Source: Arcobacteraceae bacterium | GTDB lineage: Bacteria; Campylobacterota; Campylobacteria; Campylobacterales; Arcobacteraceae | Reading direction: 5' to 3' | Assembly: GCA_028687375.1 (NCBI GenBank) | Contig: JAQUAG010000001.1 | Span: forward strand, 62,001 to 126,000 | DNA length: 64,000 bases | Part shown: positions 8,963 through 16,742 of the stretch, one piece after another | Numbering within the stretch: position 1 is the stretch's first letter | Layout of the letters: every line of letters begins with the position of its first letter | Program-made: the position numbers and the translations under genes | Notes under the pieces: model-generated | Told to the model about the DNA's origin: nothing | Database searches by the model: none | The model's input: only the letters and a program-made list of their open reading frames with translations

Positions 8963-9823
8963 TTATCCCAATCTCTCTATCAATGTCTCCACTTCTAAAT
9001 CTATTTTAGAAAATGCAAACCATTTTTTGCCAAGGTCTTTCAAACTTGCTCCGATGTGAAATATCTCTTTGTTATCTAGTATTAAAAATCTATCGTGAGA
9101 GTTTTTGAAAGTTTTTAGGGTGATATTGAAATATTGTTTGGAGTATTTTTCATAGTCAAGTTTGAGTTGCTTTGAAATACTATGAGTATATATCGTCACT
9201 TGAATAGTTGGTACTTTTGAAAATAGAGTAAAAACGGTATCATCGATATAGTTATCTATCAAGATTATCTCATTTTTTGCTCCTCTTAATAAATCATTGG
9301 CAAAAATATAAGCATCATAAATTTGTCCGTCGTAAAATATCCCTTGGGCTGGTTGTAATTGTTTGGATTCTATCGCTTTAAATATTGTGTCAAAATTATT
9401 GTTATGGAGTAAAAGTTGTTGTTCAATCCTGTCAAATCGTTGGAAAATAGAGGCATTGTCTAAGAGAAATTTTCTCATTTGTACAAAACTATTAATAATT
9501 TTGATACTTGTTTGTATTGCAGTATCACTTTTAAGTACAGCACTTAGCATTGATACACCTTGTTCTGTAAAGAGATAAGGCATTTTTCGTAAACCCATTT
9601 TATCAGAATTGGAAATCACAATTTGTGACTTCCAATTTTCAAACTCTTCTTTTGTCAGCTGAAACATAAATTCAAGTGGAAATCTCTCAATATTTCTTTT
9701 GACTGCTTGATTTAAAACTCTATTTTCTACTTGATACAGCTCTGCCAAATCTCTATCGAGCATAACTTGAACCCCTCGTATGGTATATATTTTACTGTGT
9801 ATATTATCGATAATTAGTTGCAT
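8963..9823 (-). CDS. ORF6N-domain protein with C-terminal phospholipase-D-like domain
   Basis: The N-terminal half (residues 1-115) is ORF6N: IYTIRGVQVMLDRDLAELYQVENRVLNQAVKRNIERFP and LFTEQGVSMLSAVLKSDTAIQTSI. The second half (about 165-286) has IILIDNYIDDTVFTLFSK and HDRFLILDNKEIFHIGASLKDLGKKW, which fits a single PLD/BfiL-like HxK(R)-type domain found in nuclease-like proteins. This architecture suggests a DNA-binding protein carrying a possible nuclease or phosphatidyl/nucleotide domain. It is convergent with the 8452 gene, four bases apart. A copy of the recurrent motif sits 59 bases upstream of its ATG. Confidence 0.8.
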   Translation of the reverse strand: MQLIIDNIHSKIYTIRGVQVMLDRDLAELYQVENRVLNQAVKRNIERFPLEFMFQLTKEEFENWKSQIVISNSDKMGLRKMPYLFTEQGVSMLSAVLKSDTAIQTSIKIINSFVQMRKFLLDNASIFQRFDRIEQQLLLHNNNFDTIFKAIESKQLQPAQGIFYDGQIYDAYIFANDLLRGAKNEIILIDNYIDDTVFTLFSKVPTIQVTIYTHSISKQLKLDYEKYSKQYFNITLKTFKNSHDRFLILDNKEIFHIGASLKDLGKKWFAFSKIDLEVETLIERLG

Positions 9824-9882
9824 AATATTTTCCTACTTAGAAATTTTATAACTATATCACAAGTTTTTATTTTGATTTCAAA

Positions 9883-9906
9883 GTATGTCAGGTTGCAATG
9901 TTTTTT
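9883..9906. promoter_or_regulatory. recurrent motif, copy 2 (TGTCAGGTTGCAAT)
   Basis: Reads GTATGTCAGGTTGCAATGTT. It is 59 bases upstream of the start of the leftward ORF6N-PLD gene and also directly precedes, in the opposite sense, the remnant of a rightward ORF6N gene. A possible leftward -10 (TATAGT on the minus strand near 9852-9858) lies between the motif and the ATG at 9823. Confidence 0.45.
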
Positions 9907-9940
9907 GAGTCTTTTTATTTTATGTTTCAATTTTTAGAAA

Positions 9941-10018
9941 GTGGTACAAGTGGTTTCAAGTATGCAAAATATTCAAAATGAAGCAAAAGAGGGGACTAAA
10001 AAGATTGGGTTTGTGTGA
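9941..10018 (+). pseudogene. C-terminal remnant of an ORF6N gene
   Basis: Bases 9941-10018 translate as VVQVVSSMQNIQNEAKEGTKKIGFV followed by TGA (split here: VVQVVSSMQNIQNEA, then KEGTKKIGFV). The first part nearly equals the tail of the ORF6N protein at 17959-18489 (VVQVVSSMQSLQNEAKEKT) and the second the tail of the one at 8452-8958 (TKKIGFV). No start or ORF6N domain precedes it and the frame is broken just upstream (in-frame TAG at 9935). The gene body appears deleted, leaving only upstream motif and tail. Confidence 0.7.
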
Positions 10019-10078
10019 GCTTTAGAATTTCTTTCGTATAATATTTTTAAGTATTTGGGCTGGGGATTTTTCTTTTTG

Positions 10079-10312
10079 CTCGTCCCTTGGTGAGAATTTT
10101 TAAGCCGATTAAAGTCAGCTTTACAGCTTTTCGTAACACCGACTTCAGTCGGTTATTTTTTGAAACAATCGATAACATAAAATCCTCATCTCCAATAAAA
10201 AGTATTAAGAATGAGAAATTTTTGCTCTAGTTCCAAAAGCTTTAGTTTTGGAATTTGTATATTACTTGCTATTTTTATTGTTGTATGCATCCCCAAGTAC
10301 AAATTGGGGACG
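10079..10312. repeat. hairpin-rich non-coding block bounded by inverted CTCGTCCC / GGGACGAG
   Basis: The stretch between the ORF6N remnant and the TPR gene has no credible ORF. It is bounded by CTCGTCCC near 10079 and its exact complement GGGACGAG near 10305. Inside are ACCGAC-TTCA-GTCGGT (10138-10153), TTCCAAAA-gctttag-TTTTGGAA (about 10230-10252) and CCCCAA-gtacaaa-TTGGGG (about 10291-10308). It may be a remnant of a mobile element or a structured RNA; neither is proven. Confidence 0.4.
10138..10161 (+). terminator. Rho-independent terminator
   Basis: Perfect six-base-pair stem ACCGAC/GTCGGT with a TTCA loop followed by TATTTTTT. It would end rightward transcription from the ORF6N remnant side before the convergent TPR gene. 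Confidence 0.65.
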
Positions 10313-10349
10313 AGGGAAAAAAGTTGTGAATTTACTAAGTTTTATATGC

Positions 10350-11885
10350 TTAAATCATTTTCTCTAATGCAGTTATAAAATTTATTATATTTTGTTTATT
10401 TATTGCCCAAACCTTAATATCTGAAAAATCAAAATGAAATTCTTTTTTATCAATTTCAGACAAAAATTTGGTTACTAAAATTTCTTCAATATTATTATTG
10501 TTCTTTAAGTTAAATAGAATAATAAACATTTCTAAATAAAGAATTTGGTCATTGAAATATTTTTTAAAATGTTCAATTATTTCTTCATGTAAAATATCAT
10601 TAGAAATCAGTTTAAATTCGAGAATAGAAAGATAAATTTCATAATTTTCTATATTCTGTTTAGTTAAAACATTAAATATATTATTTGCTTTTTCAAATTT
10701 ATTTTGCTTAAAAAAGCTATAGGCTAGATTATTCAATAAATAAATATCATTTTCAAAATATTTTAATGCATATTGATGTAATTTTTCAGCTTCTTTATAA
10801 AGACTTAATTTAAACAATCCTATACCTAAATTTTGTAAATATATTAGATTTTTAGAATTGTTTTTAGAATAATTTTCAGTTTGCAGTAAAATTTCTTCTT
10901 CTAGATCAGTTAGAATATTTATAATTGCTCTCATATTATGATTTGCACCTTTATGATTTTTATCTAATAGTAATATTTTTTGATATAAGTCAATTGTTAA
11001 ATCATACCGTTTCATTTTTTCATATCTAATTGACAAATTAAATAAAGCATCAACATATTTGTCATTTAAAGTTATTGCTTTTTTATAGTATTCAATTGCT
11101 TCATCAATTTCTTTAAATTCAACTAAACAATTTGCAATATTATTGTAAGCCATTTCACAATTTTTTGAGTTGATTTCAACGGCACGTTTGTATGATTCAA
11201 TAGCTTTATAGAATTTCCCTTGTTCATAAAATGTGTCACCATCAATCATATATTCTCTATATGATTTATAAATTTTCATAGGTTCAAAAGGTAAATTATT
11301 ATTTGTAAATATTTCTTCACTATGTAAAACTTCATAAGCAAATTGTCTAAGCAGTATATAATGATGATTAGTTAAATCTTTAGTAATTTTATGATTGTAT
11401 TCACTTATTGTAAAAGTGCCAAATTGTTTTTTTAAGGGTTCTAAGTCTTTATCCACAATTTCAATATGTGCTCCACCATCTTTATGAGTAGTGATTTTGA
11501 TAATATCATATCTTGAGTAAGATTTATCAGCTAATGTTAGTACATTTTCCTCTAGCCAATCTTTTATAGTAATCAATTCATTTTTATCAGAGTTATTTAA
11601 ATAAGGTCTTTGCCCATCACTTGTCATCATTATTGGTATAGCTGTTACATTTTTCATATTTTTAAACAAAGGGTCTTTTGTTCTATCGGACAAAGTAGAT
11701 AAAAGTTTTATCTTATCTTTTTGATTTAATTGTTTAAACAATGATGGACTCTTGGGGTTGTTATCATAAAACAAAGTTCTTAAAGTTTTAGCTATATCTA
11801 AAGCTTCTTCAATTCTGCTTTTATCGTATAATTCACAAGAATTTTTTAAAAGTTTGAGTTGTTCTTCTAATTTCTGTTTAAGCAT
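10350..11885 (-). CDS. TPR-repeat protein with an unassigned N-terminal domain
   Basis: A 511-residue protein. Residues about 205-320 form classical tetratricopeptide repeats (YEQGKFYKAIESYKRAVEINSKN, AYNNIANCLVEFKEIDEAIEYYKKAITLN, DALFNLSIRYEKMKRYDLTIDLYQKILLLD), and more degenerate repeats follow. The first 195 residues are a separate domain beginning LLKNSCELYDKSRIEEALDIAKTLRTLFYD with a later THKDGGAHIEIVD; the pattern is reminiscent of HEPN-like helical domains in defence or stress proteins, but this is only an impression. A copy of the recurrent motif lies 63 bases upstream, placing it with the accessory genes. Confidence 0.65.
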   Translation of the reverse strand: MLKQKLEEQLKLLKNSCELYDKSRIEEALDIAKTLRTLFYDNNPKSPSLFKQLNQKDKIKLLSTLSDRTKDPLFKNMKNVTAIPIMMTSDGQRPYLNNSDKNELITIKDWLEENVLTLADKSYSRYDIIKITTHKDGGAHIEIVDKDLEPLKKQFGTFTISEYNHKITKDLTNHHYILLRQFAYEVLHSEEIFTNNNLPFEPMKIYKSYREYMIDGDTFYEQGKFYKAIESYKRAVEINSKNCEMAYNNIANCLVEFKEIDEAIEYYKKAITLNDKYVDALFNLSIRYEKMKRYDLTIDLYQKILLLDKNHKGANHNMRAIINILTDLEEEILLQTENYSKNNSKNLIYLQNLGIGLFKLSLYKEAEKLHQYALKYFENDIYLLNNLAYSFFKQNKFEKANNIFNVLTKQNIENYEIYLSILEFKLISNDILHEEIIEHFKKYFNDQILYLEMFIILFNLKNNNNIEEILVTKFLSEIDKKEFHFDFSDIKVWAINKQNIINFITALEKMI

Positions 11886-11948
11886 AATTAGTTCCCTTAT
11901 TTTGGAATTTTTTTAAATTATACTATTAAAAATACACAAAGCAAAATA

Positions 11949-11972
11949 ATATGTCAAATTGCAATATTTTTG
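11949..11972. promoter_or_regulatory. recurrent motif, copy 3 (TGTCAAATTGCAAT)
   Basis: Reads ATATGTCAAATTGCAATATT, identical in its core to copy 1. On the minus strand it supplies TTGACA, a consensus -35, and lies 63 bases upstream of the TPR gene start; TATTTT or TATAAT further on could be the -10. Confidence 0.45.
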
Positions 11973-12117
11973 GATAAATAGTGATTCCTTAGCTTTCAAC
12001 TATTTTTCAAATTCGTTTTATTTATCAAAATTCATCACCATTCCCCTATAAACTCCCATTTTAACACTACCAAACAATCTCTTTTTTTATTACAATAAAA
12101 TAAAAAAGGATTTTGTA

Positions 12118-13179
12118 ATGTCTTGTGTGAAATGTACAGAAAAGTTTCAGCTTCAGTCAATATCTTCAACGATATATTTTATAAGTGAATTTGATGAGCT
12201 TATCCGAAAAAGTTTTTTATTTTTTACGAAACTCTCTTTGGATGTTGTTCTTGATGATGGGGTGGTTTGTTTGAAATATGTTGATGATACGAAGAATTTT
12301 TTTAGAGAAAACATTGATGCTTTAAATGAAACTTTCAATGATATGGAGAAAAATGATATCAAAGTTTTTATCGAAGACGAAAACAATAAATTTAACTACA
12401 AAAGCATAATGAGTGCAAAACCACTTCAAAGATATATCAATCTTTTTCTTGACAAAGAGTTTTTTGATATCATCAATAATGAGAGTTTAACCTCTTATTT
12501 TCAACCGATTATTGATATGAAAACAAATACAATCTATGGGTATGAAACACTGATTCGTGGGGTAAAGGCAGATGGAAGTTTGATGTATCCCGATGAATTA
12601 TTTGAAAAATCAAAAAGAAACGATTTGAACTTCAAACTTGATAGACTTTGTCGTGAAAGTGCTCTTAAAACGGCAGCGACTAAAAAAGTTCATCAAAAAG
12701 TATTTATCAACTTTATCCCAACTTCTATTTATGACCCAGAGTTTTGTTTGGCTTCCACTGAAAAATGGGCGAAACAACTCGAATTTGACCCCTCTCAGAT
12801 AGTTTTTGAGGTGGTGGAAACGGAGCTTGTAAAAGACCAAAAACATCTTAAAAAGATACTTGAATTTTATAGAAGTAAAGGGTATAAAATAGCTTTAGAT
12901 GATGTAGGTGAGGGGTATTCAAGTCTCAATATGCTGATAGAACTTCGCCCAGATATTATCAAAATTGATAGAAATATCATAGATGGAATTGATAAAAATG
13001 AACTCAAACAATCAGTCTATAGGGCCTTGTACAATCTTGCACGTGAGCACAATATCACAGTTTTGGCTGAGGGTGTTGAGACTTTGTATGAGTTGGAGAT
13101 GATACAATCAATTGGGGTTGATTTGGTGCAAGGGTATTATTATGCGAAGCCAACAGCTGAACCGATACGAAAAATTTAA
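12118..13179 (+). CDS. EAL-domain protein, probable c-di-GMP phosphodiesterase
   Basis: The 353-residue protein has no membrane segment. Its first 120 residues begin MSCVKC, a CxxC pair, and are otherwise unassigned. The EAL domain starts at YFQPIIDMKTNTIYGYETLIRG, so the signature reads ETL; the other catalytic positions are kept (Asn of FINFIP, FEVVE, LDDVGEGYSS, IIKIDR, AEGVE, LVQGYYYAKP). Activity is likely but the altered ETL and DDVGEG make it a divergent member. It could instead be a c-di-GMP-binding regulator. Two small conserved genes follow closely. Confidence 0.85.
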   Translation: MSCVKCTEKFQLQSISSTIYFISEFDELIRKSFLFFTKLSLDVVLDDGVVCLKYVDDTKNFFRENIDALNETFNDMEKNDIKVFIEDENNKFNYKSIMSAKPLQRYINLFLDKEFFDIINNESLTSYFQPIIDMKTNTIYGYETLIRGVKADGSLMYPDELFEKSKRNDLNFKLDRLCRESALKTAATKKVHQKVFINFIPTSIYDPEFCLASTEKWAKQLEFDPSQIVFEVVETELVKDQKHLKKILEFYRSKGYKIALDDVGEGYSSLNMLIELRPDIIKIDRNIIDGIDKNELKQSVYRALYNLAREHNITVLAEGVETLYELEMIQSIGVDLVQGYYYAKPTAEPIRKI

Positions 13180-13196
13180 AATAAAAAGAGTAATAA

Positions 13197-13412
13197 ATGT
13201 TTAAAATAGAGATACAAAACCCTTGTAGTTGTGTAAAGAAAAGAAAAAGCTGGGGACAACAATTAGCATTTGGAACATTAGAAGAGGCCCAAAAAGTAGC
13301 ATCCCAAATGTGTGAGCAAGGGAATACAAAATTTTGTAAAAAACATAGTTTTGAAGTGGTTACTGATGGAGAAAATGTCATAATAAACGTAACAAAAGCA
13401 ACCAAAGAATAA
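13197..13412 (+). CDS. small Cys-containing conserved protein
   Basis: A 71-residue protein: PCSCVKKRKSWGQQLAFGTLEEAQKVASQMCEQGN, then FCKKHSFEVV. Five Cys and one His suggest a metal-binding or redox-sensitive fold, though the spacing is not a classical zinc ribbon. It follows the EAL gene by 17 bases and precedes another small gene by 13, so it belongs to the same transcript. I do not recognise a named family. Confidence 0.65.
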   Translation: MFKIEIQNPCSCVKKRKSWGQQLAFGTLEEAQKVASQMCEQGNTKFCKKHSFEVVTDGENVIINVTKATKE

Positions 13413-13425
13413 AGGAAAACTTACA

Positions 13426-13782
13426 ATGCCACATATCGTATTAGAAAAAGCAAAAAGTGTAAAAGAGTGTTTTGAAGTGATAACGCCAATGATGGAAAAG
13501 TTGCCAAATGGAATCTTAAAAATCACAGATAGTTATCTCAATGCTCAAGGAACTAGTGCATTAATTGAAAGTATCGCAATTGAAGATGGGAAAAATCAAA
13601 ACTTTTTTATCCAACTTTCAAGTAAAGGGGATGCTGTGACAGTTCGACTTTTACCTTTAACTGATCCAGAAAAAACAAAAGGGGTAAAAACTTTGATGGG
13701 GATAATTGCTAATAAAATCAAACAATCAAATGGGGATATTTATTATGGAAAAACAAATCTTCAAGACTTTATCATTCAATAA
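13426..13782 (+). CDS. conserved hypothetical protein (118 aa)
   Basis: A soluble alpha/beta protein (MPHIVLEKAKSVKECFEVITPMMEKLPNGILKITDSYLN and later VTVRLLPLTDPEKTKGVKTLMGIIANKI). No catalytic motif is evident. The SD AAAGGAAAAC and the short gap to the preceding gene support co-transcription. The last 38 bases overlap the next gene in another frame. I do not recognise it beyond resemblance to uncharacterised Campylobacterota proteins. Confidence 0.65.
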   Translation: MPHIVLEKAKSVKECFEVITPMMEKLPNGILKITDSYLNAQGTSALIESIAIEDGKNQNFFIQLSSKGDAVTVRLLPLTDPEKTKGVKTLMGIIANKIKQSNGDIYYGKTNLQDFIIQ

Positions 13783-14071
13783 TGAGTGTGATGATAAAAA
13801 ACCATTAAATCCTCCAAAAGTTAAAAGTAGAGATTTATCTTTAGAAGAGTTCGATGAAAATAGGCTTATTGAGATGGCTTGGCAAGATAGAGTCCCTTTT
13901 GATATTATTTTTTCTCAATATGGGCTTAGGGAAAATCAACTCAAAAATAAAATGAGAACACTTATAACTAAAAAAGCTTATAATAGATGGAGAAAAAGGG
14001 TTCAAGGGAGAATCACAAAACATACCCAAAAATGTGACCACAAACCAAACAGATTTCAAGGTCCTTGGTAA
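13745..14071 (+). CDS. TIGR03643/DUF2805-family protein
   Basis: The core RLIEMAWQDRVPFDIIFSQYGLRENQLKNKMRTLITKKAYNRWRKRVQGRITKH matches the small TIGR03643 family (EMAWEDRTPFE...WRKRVxGRxTKH), a helix-turn-helix-like protein of unknown function. The chosen start ATG at 13745 (MEKQIFKTL, 108 residues) is preceded by GGGGAT; the longer frame from 13706 lies deeper in the upstream gene. The basic C-terminus suggests nucleic acid binding. Confidence 0.75.
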   Translation: MEKQIFKTLSFNNECDDKKPLNPPKVKSRDLSLEEFDENRLIEMAWQDRVPFDIIFSQYGLRENQLKNKMRTLITKKAYNRWRKRVQGRITKHTQKCDHKPNRFQGPW

Positions 14072-14080
14072 AAAATAGGT

Positions 14081-14186
14081 AAAGCAAGGAAATTGATTTC
14101 CTCTTTAGGATTTGCTACTTTAGGCTTGACTTGTTAAGCCATTAAAAGTAGACACTAATAATAGGTCCCTTTTAAAATGGGACATT
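14081..14186 (+). ncRNA. structured leader/repeat element, copy A (upstream of pdxH)
   Basis: Ordered elements are AGCAA, hairpin GGAAAT-tg-ATTTCC, the constant string CTCTTTAGGATTTGCT, the stem CTACTTT/AAAGTAG enclosing GGCTT-gacttgtt-AAGCC, and the palindrome GTCCCTTTTAAAATGGGAC (14165-14183) just before the pdxH ribosome binding site. Copy B (21463-21594, minus strand) keeps the constant string and every stem while changing both sides of the stems (CTTCTTT/AAAGAAG; AGAGAT/ATCTCT). TTGCT can pair with AGCAA or give its CT to the second stem, as in a switch. A non-autonomous mobile element is the main alternative. Confidence 0.55.
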
Positions 14187-14204
14187 TTCAAAGGAGACGA
14201 GGAA

Positions 14205-14846
14205 ATGGCAGACTTATCAAAAATGAGGGAAGAGTACACAACAAAAGGGCTTCATAGAAAAGATATGCTGGAAAATCCATATGAGCAATTTGAGCTATGG
14301 TTCAATCAAGCAGTTGATGCAAAACTTATTGAACCAAATGCTTTTACACTAGCAACTGTTGGCGTTGACCTCAAACCATCGCAAAGGACAGTATTACTTA
14401 AAAGATATGATGAAAGTGGTTTTGTTTTTTTCTCAAACTATGCAAGTAAAAAATCACGACAAATTGAACAAAATAGTTTTGTAGCAGCCCATTTTGCTTG
14501 GCTTGGACTTGAGAGACAACTTAGAATTGAAGGGACGATTGAAGAGATTAGCAAAACAGAATCACTCAAATACTTTTTAAGTCGTCCACGTGGAAGTCAA
14601 ATTGGGGCTTGGGTATCGCATCAAAGTGAAGTGGTTACTTCAAGAAGTATTTTGGAACAAAAATTTGACCAAATAAGAAAAAAGTTTGCAAAAGGGGAGA
14701 TACCATTTCCTGATAAGTGGGGTGGCTATATCATCAGACCAACGCTATTTGAATTTTGGCAAGGTGGAAAAGATAGACTGCACGATAGATTTGAATATAT
14801 TTTGGAAGAGGATAAAAACTGGGATATCCATAGATTAGAGCCGTAA
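14205..14846 (+). CDS. pdxH: pyridoxamine/pyridoxine 5'-phosphate oxidase
   Basis: A 213-residue flavoprotein that oxidises PNP or PMP to pyridoxal 5'-phosphate. Family features are MREEYTTKGLHRKDMLENPYEQFELWFNQA at the start, the FMN-binding RTVLLKRYDESGFVFFSNYASKKSRQI, the substrate-binding YFLSRPRGSQIGAWVSHQSEV, and the ending GGKDRLHDRFEY...WDIHRLEP. Length and motif order are normal. The SD GGAGACGAGGAA lies just before the ATG, 21 bases after the structured element's terminal palindrome. Confidence 0.97.
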   Translation: MADLSKMREEYTTKGLHRKDMLENPYEQFELWFNQAVDAKLIEPNAFTLATVGVDLKPSQRTVLLKRYDESGFVFFSNYASKKSRQIEQNSFVAAHFAWLGLERQLRIEGTIEEISKTESLKYFLSRPRGSQIGAWVSHQSEVVTSRSILEQKFDQIRKKFAKGEIPFPDKWGGYIIRPTLFEFWQGGKDRLHDRFEYILEEDKNWDIHRLEP

Positions 14847-14868
14847 TGAATTTATTGAATACAAAATA

Positions 14869-14903
14869 TTGACATCACTTCTAAAATAGTATAAACTAAA
14901 TGT
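14869..14903 (+). promoter_or_regulatory. promoter of the Crp/Fnr gene, possibly leaderless
   Basis: TTGACA (14869-14874) and TATAAA (14890-14895) are 15 bases apart. Initiation about seven bases after the -10 would fall at or next to the ATG at 14904, and no Shine-Dalgarno sequence precedes that ATG. A leaderless or near-leaderless message is the simplest reading. Confidence 0.5.
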
Positions 14904-15515
14904 ATGAAAAACGATTTAAGAACACTCATACAATTTCCGCAAATTGAAAAAATAACAACTATCAAAACCTATAATGAAACAGAAATAATTTTTTTTGAGG
15001 GGGAGATGCCACACTATTTTTATCTTCTCCTTGATGGCTTTGTCAAAGTATATAAAACTGACCACAAGTGCAATGAGATAGTGCTACATAATTTTGCACC
15101 TATTACTTTTATAGCAGAGATGGCTAGTATCGAAAACTTTAAATTTCCTGCTAGTTCGGTGGCACTTACTCCTTGTAAAATTGCTCTTATCAAAAAAGAT
15201 GAATTTATAGCAATTCTACAAACAAATCCAGAAATATCTTTTTTGCTTACAAAATCGCTTACTAGAAAGATAAAAGCACTAGAGGGACTTCTCAATCGTA
15301 GTTTGATTTTTGATGCAACCACAACGATAGCTTCATATATCTATCACAATGAAGAACTCTTTAAAACCAAAAAAAATAAAGTGATCGCAAGTGAACTCAA
15401 TATCACCCCTGAAACACTCTCCAGAGTACTCAAAAAACTCAAAGATTTGAAAATTTTAGATAATGAATCAAATATTATCGATAAAAATAAATTAGAAGTT
15501 TTACTTAACTTTTAA
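14904..15515 (+). CDS. Crp/Fnr-family transcription regulator
   Basis: The 203-residue protein has an N-terminal cyclic-nucleotide-binding-type beta roll (FFEGEMPHYFYLLLDGFVKVYK...NEIVLHNFAPITFIAEMASI), a dimerisation helix, and a C-terminal winged HTH whose recognition helix TPETLSRVLKKLK carries ExxSR, the FNR/DNR pattern for TTGAT half-sites. Only two Cys are present, so it lacks the four-Cys cluster of FNR and is more like NssR/DNR-type NO-responsive regulators. Perfect TTGAT-N4-ATCAA boxes at 20887 and 35630 are plausible targets. Its 3' end overlaps the convergent kinase gene by 15 bases. Confidence 0.88.
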   Translation: MKNDLRTLIQFPQIEKITTIKTYNETEIIFFEGEMPHYFYLLLDGFVKVYKTDHKCNEIVLHNFAPITFIAEMASIENFKFPASSVALTPCKIALIKKDEFIAILQTNPEISFLLTKSLTRKIKALEGLLNRSLIFDATTTIASYIYHNEELFKTKKNKVIASELNITPETLSRVLKKLKDLKILDNESNIIDKNKLEVLLNF

Positions 15516-16742
15516 AAATAAAATCGTAAAAATATTTTTTTCATTTTCATATTTATACTCAAGTTGGAAGTTATGTGCTTTTAAAATATGATTGCTGATA
15601 TAAAGCCCTAAACCAAAACTATCATCATTTGTATTTTCTTTTTTAAATGGCTCAAAATAATATTCAAGTTGATATTTAAGTGGTTTTCCATCATTTATAA
15701 ACTCTATTTTATCTTTTAAAGCATTGAGTGTTACCCTTTTTGTTTGACTATATTTGATACCATTATCAAGTAAATTTTTAACTGCTATACTAAAAAGTTT
15801 GAAATGAACATTTATCTTTTCATCCTCTATGCTAAGGTCAACCTTATCCTCAATATTTATCATCAAATCTATTGCATTATCAACAACATCAGCTAAAAAG
15901 TACTCTTTTGTTTGGAAATTTTTAACAGAGATTAGCTCTTCAATAGATGCAAATTCATTGATTAAACTCTCCAGTCTATAAAAAACTTTTTGCATCAAAA
16001 GTTTGTTTTCCTCATCATTTGGGAGTTCTAGTAAAAACTTTCCTTTTGTTATTGGCGTTTTTAATTCGTGCATAATATTCCGAATAAATATATTTCTAGC
16101 CTCTTTTATCTCTTCAAGCTTTTTTGCTGATTTACTAAATTCTTGTGCTAAAAGGCTTACTTCATCTTTCTTTTCACTCTCAAAACAACTAAAATCAAAA
16201 TCTTCATCTCCAAGTGATGCAACTTTTTCTTGTAGTTTTTTGATGGGATAAAGTTTTTTGAGTGTCATTATAAAGACAAAAATAAAACTTAATAAAATCA
16301 ATCCAAAAACAACCATAATCAAAAAAGTTGCCGATTTTGCCTCGTTTTTATCTTTCAATAAAAAATGATTTTCATGAACTTCTATATCCAAATAGATGAA
16401 ATTTTTATATTCCAATACTTTCATATTGCCATGTTTATCTCTACCCAATCTAAACTTTTTATGGGCATTTTCTAAAATCTCATTAAATTCCATAGGAGAT
16501 TTGATAACTTCAAAGTTCATCTCACTTAGCTCATCTTCTAATTCACTCGTTATTTCTCCACTATATCTAGCTTCGTGCATCACCATTTTTACCATAGAGT
16601 GATATTTTTTACCAGCGTTCAGTTCTTCAAATTTATGATTGCTTTGCATTAAAAAAGCAAATGAAGCTATGATTAAAATCATTGAAATAAGAAAAACAAT
16701 TGATAGACTAAAAAATATTGAGTTTTTATTTATTTTGAACAA
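15501..16742 (-). CDS. ArsS-like sensor histidine kinase
   Basis: A 413-residue membrane kinase: first helix near residues 10-32, a periplasmic domain of about 100 residues, second helix near 137-160, HAMP-like linker, H-box HELKTPITKGKF, an N-box NLLDNGIKYS and a short G-box FGLGLYISNHIL. HELKTPITKGK is the form typical of the Campylobacterota ArsS/HP0165 group, which senses acid or a related envelope signal. It overlaps the response regulator gene by 17 bases. The signal here may be the metal or envelope stress implied by the Spy-like protein encoded first in the operon. Confidence 0.9.
   Translation of the reverse strand: MFKINKNSIFFSLSIVFLISMILIIASFAFLMQSNHKFEELNAGKKYHSMVKMVMHEARYSGEITSELEDELSEMNFEVIKSPMEFNEILENAHKKFRLGRDKHGNMKVLEYKNFIYLDIEVHENHFLLKDKNEAKSATFLIMVVFGLILLSFIFVFIMTLKKLYPIKKLQEKVASLGDEDFDFSCFESEKKDEVSLLAQEFSKSAKKLEEIKEARNIFIRNIMHELKTPITKGKFLLELPNDEENKLLMQKVFYRLESLINEFASIEELISVKNFQTKEYFLADVVDNAIDLMINIEDKVDLSIEDEKINVHFKLFSIAVKNLLDNGIKYSQTKRVTLNALKDKIEFINDGKPLKYQLEYYFEPFKKENTNDDSFGLGLYISNHILKAHNFQLEYKYENEKNIFTILFLKVK

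Noticed and set aside
8452-9823. Prophage
   Set aside because: ORF6N domains are phage-associated, but no integrase, terminase, capsid or tail gene lies nearby.
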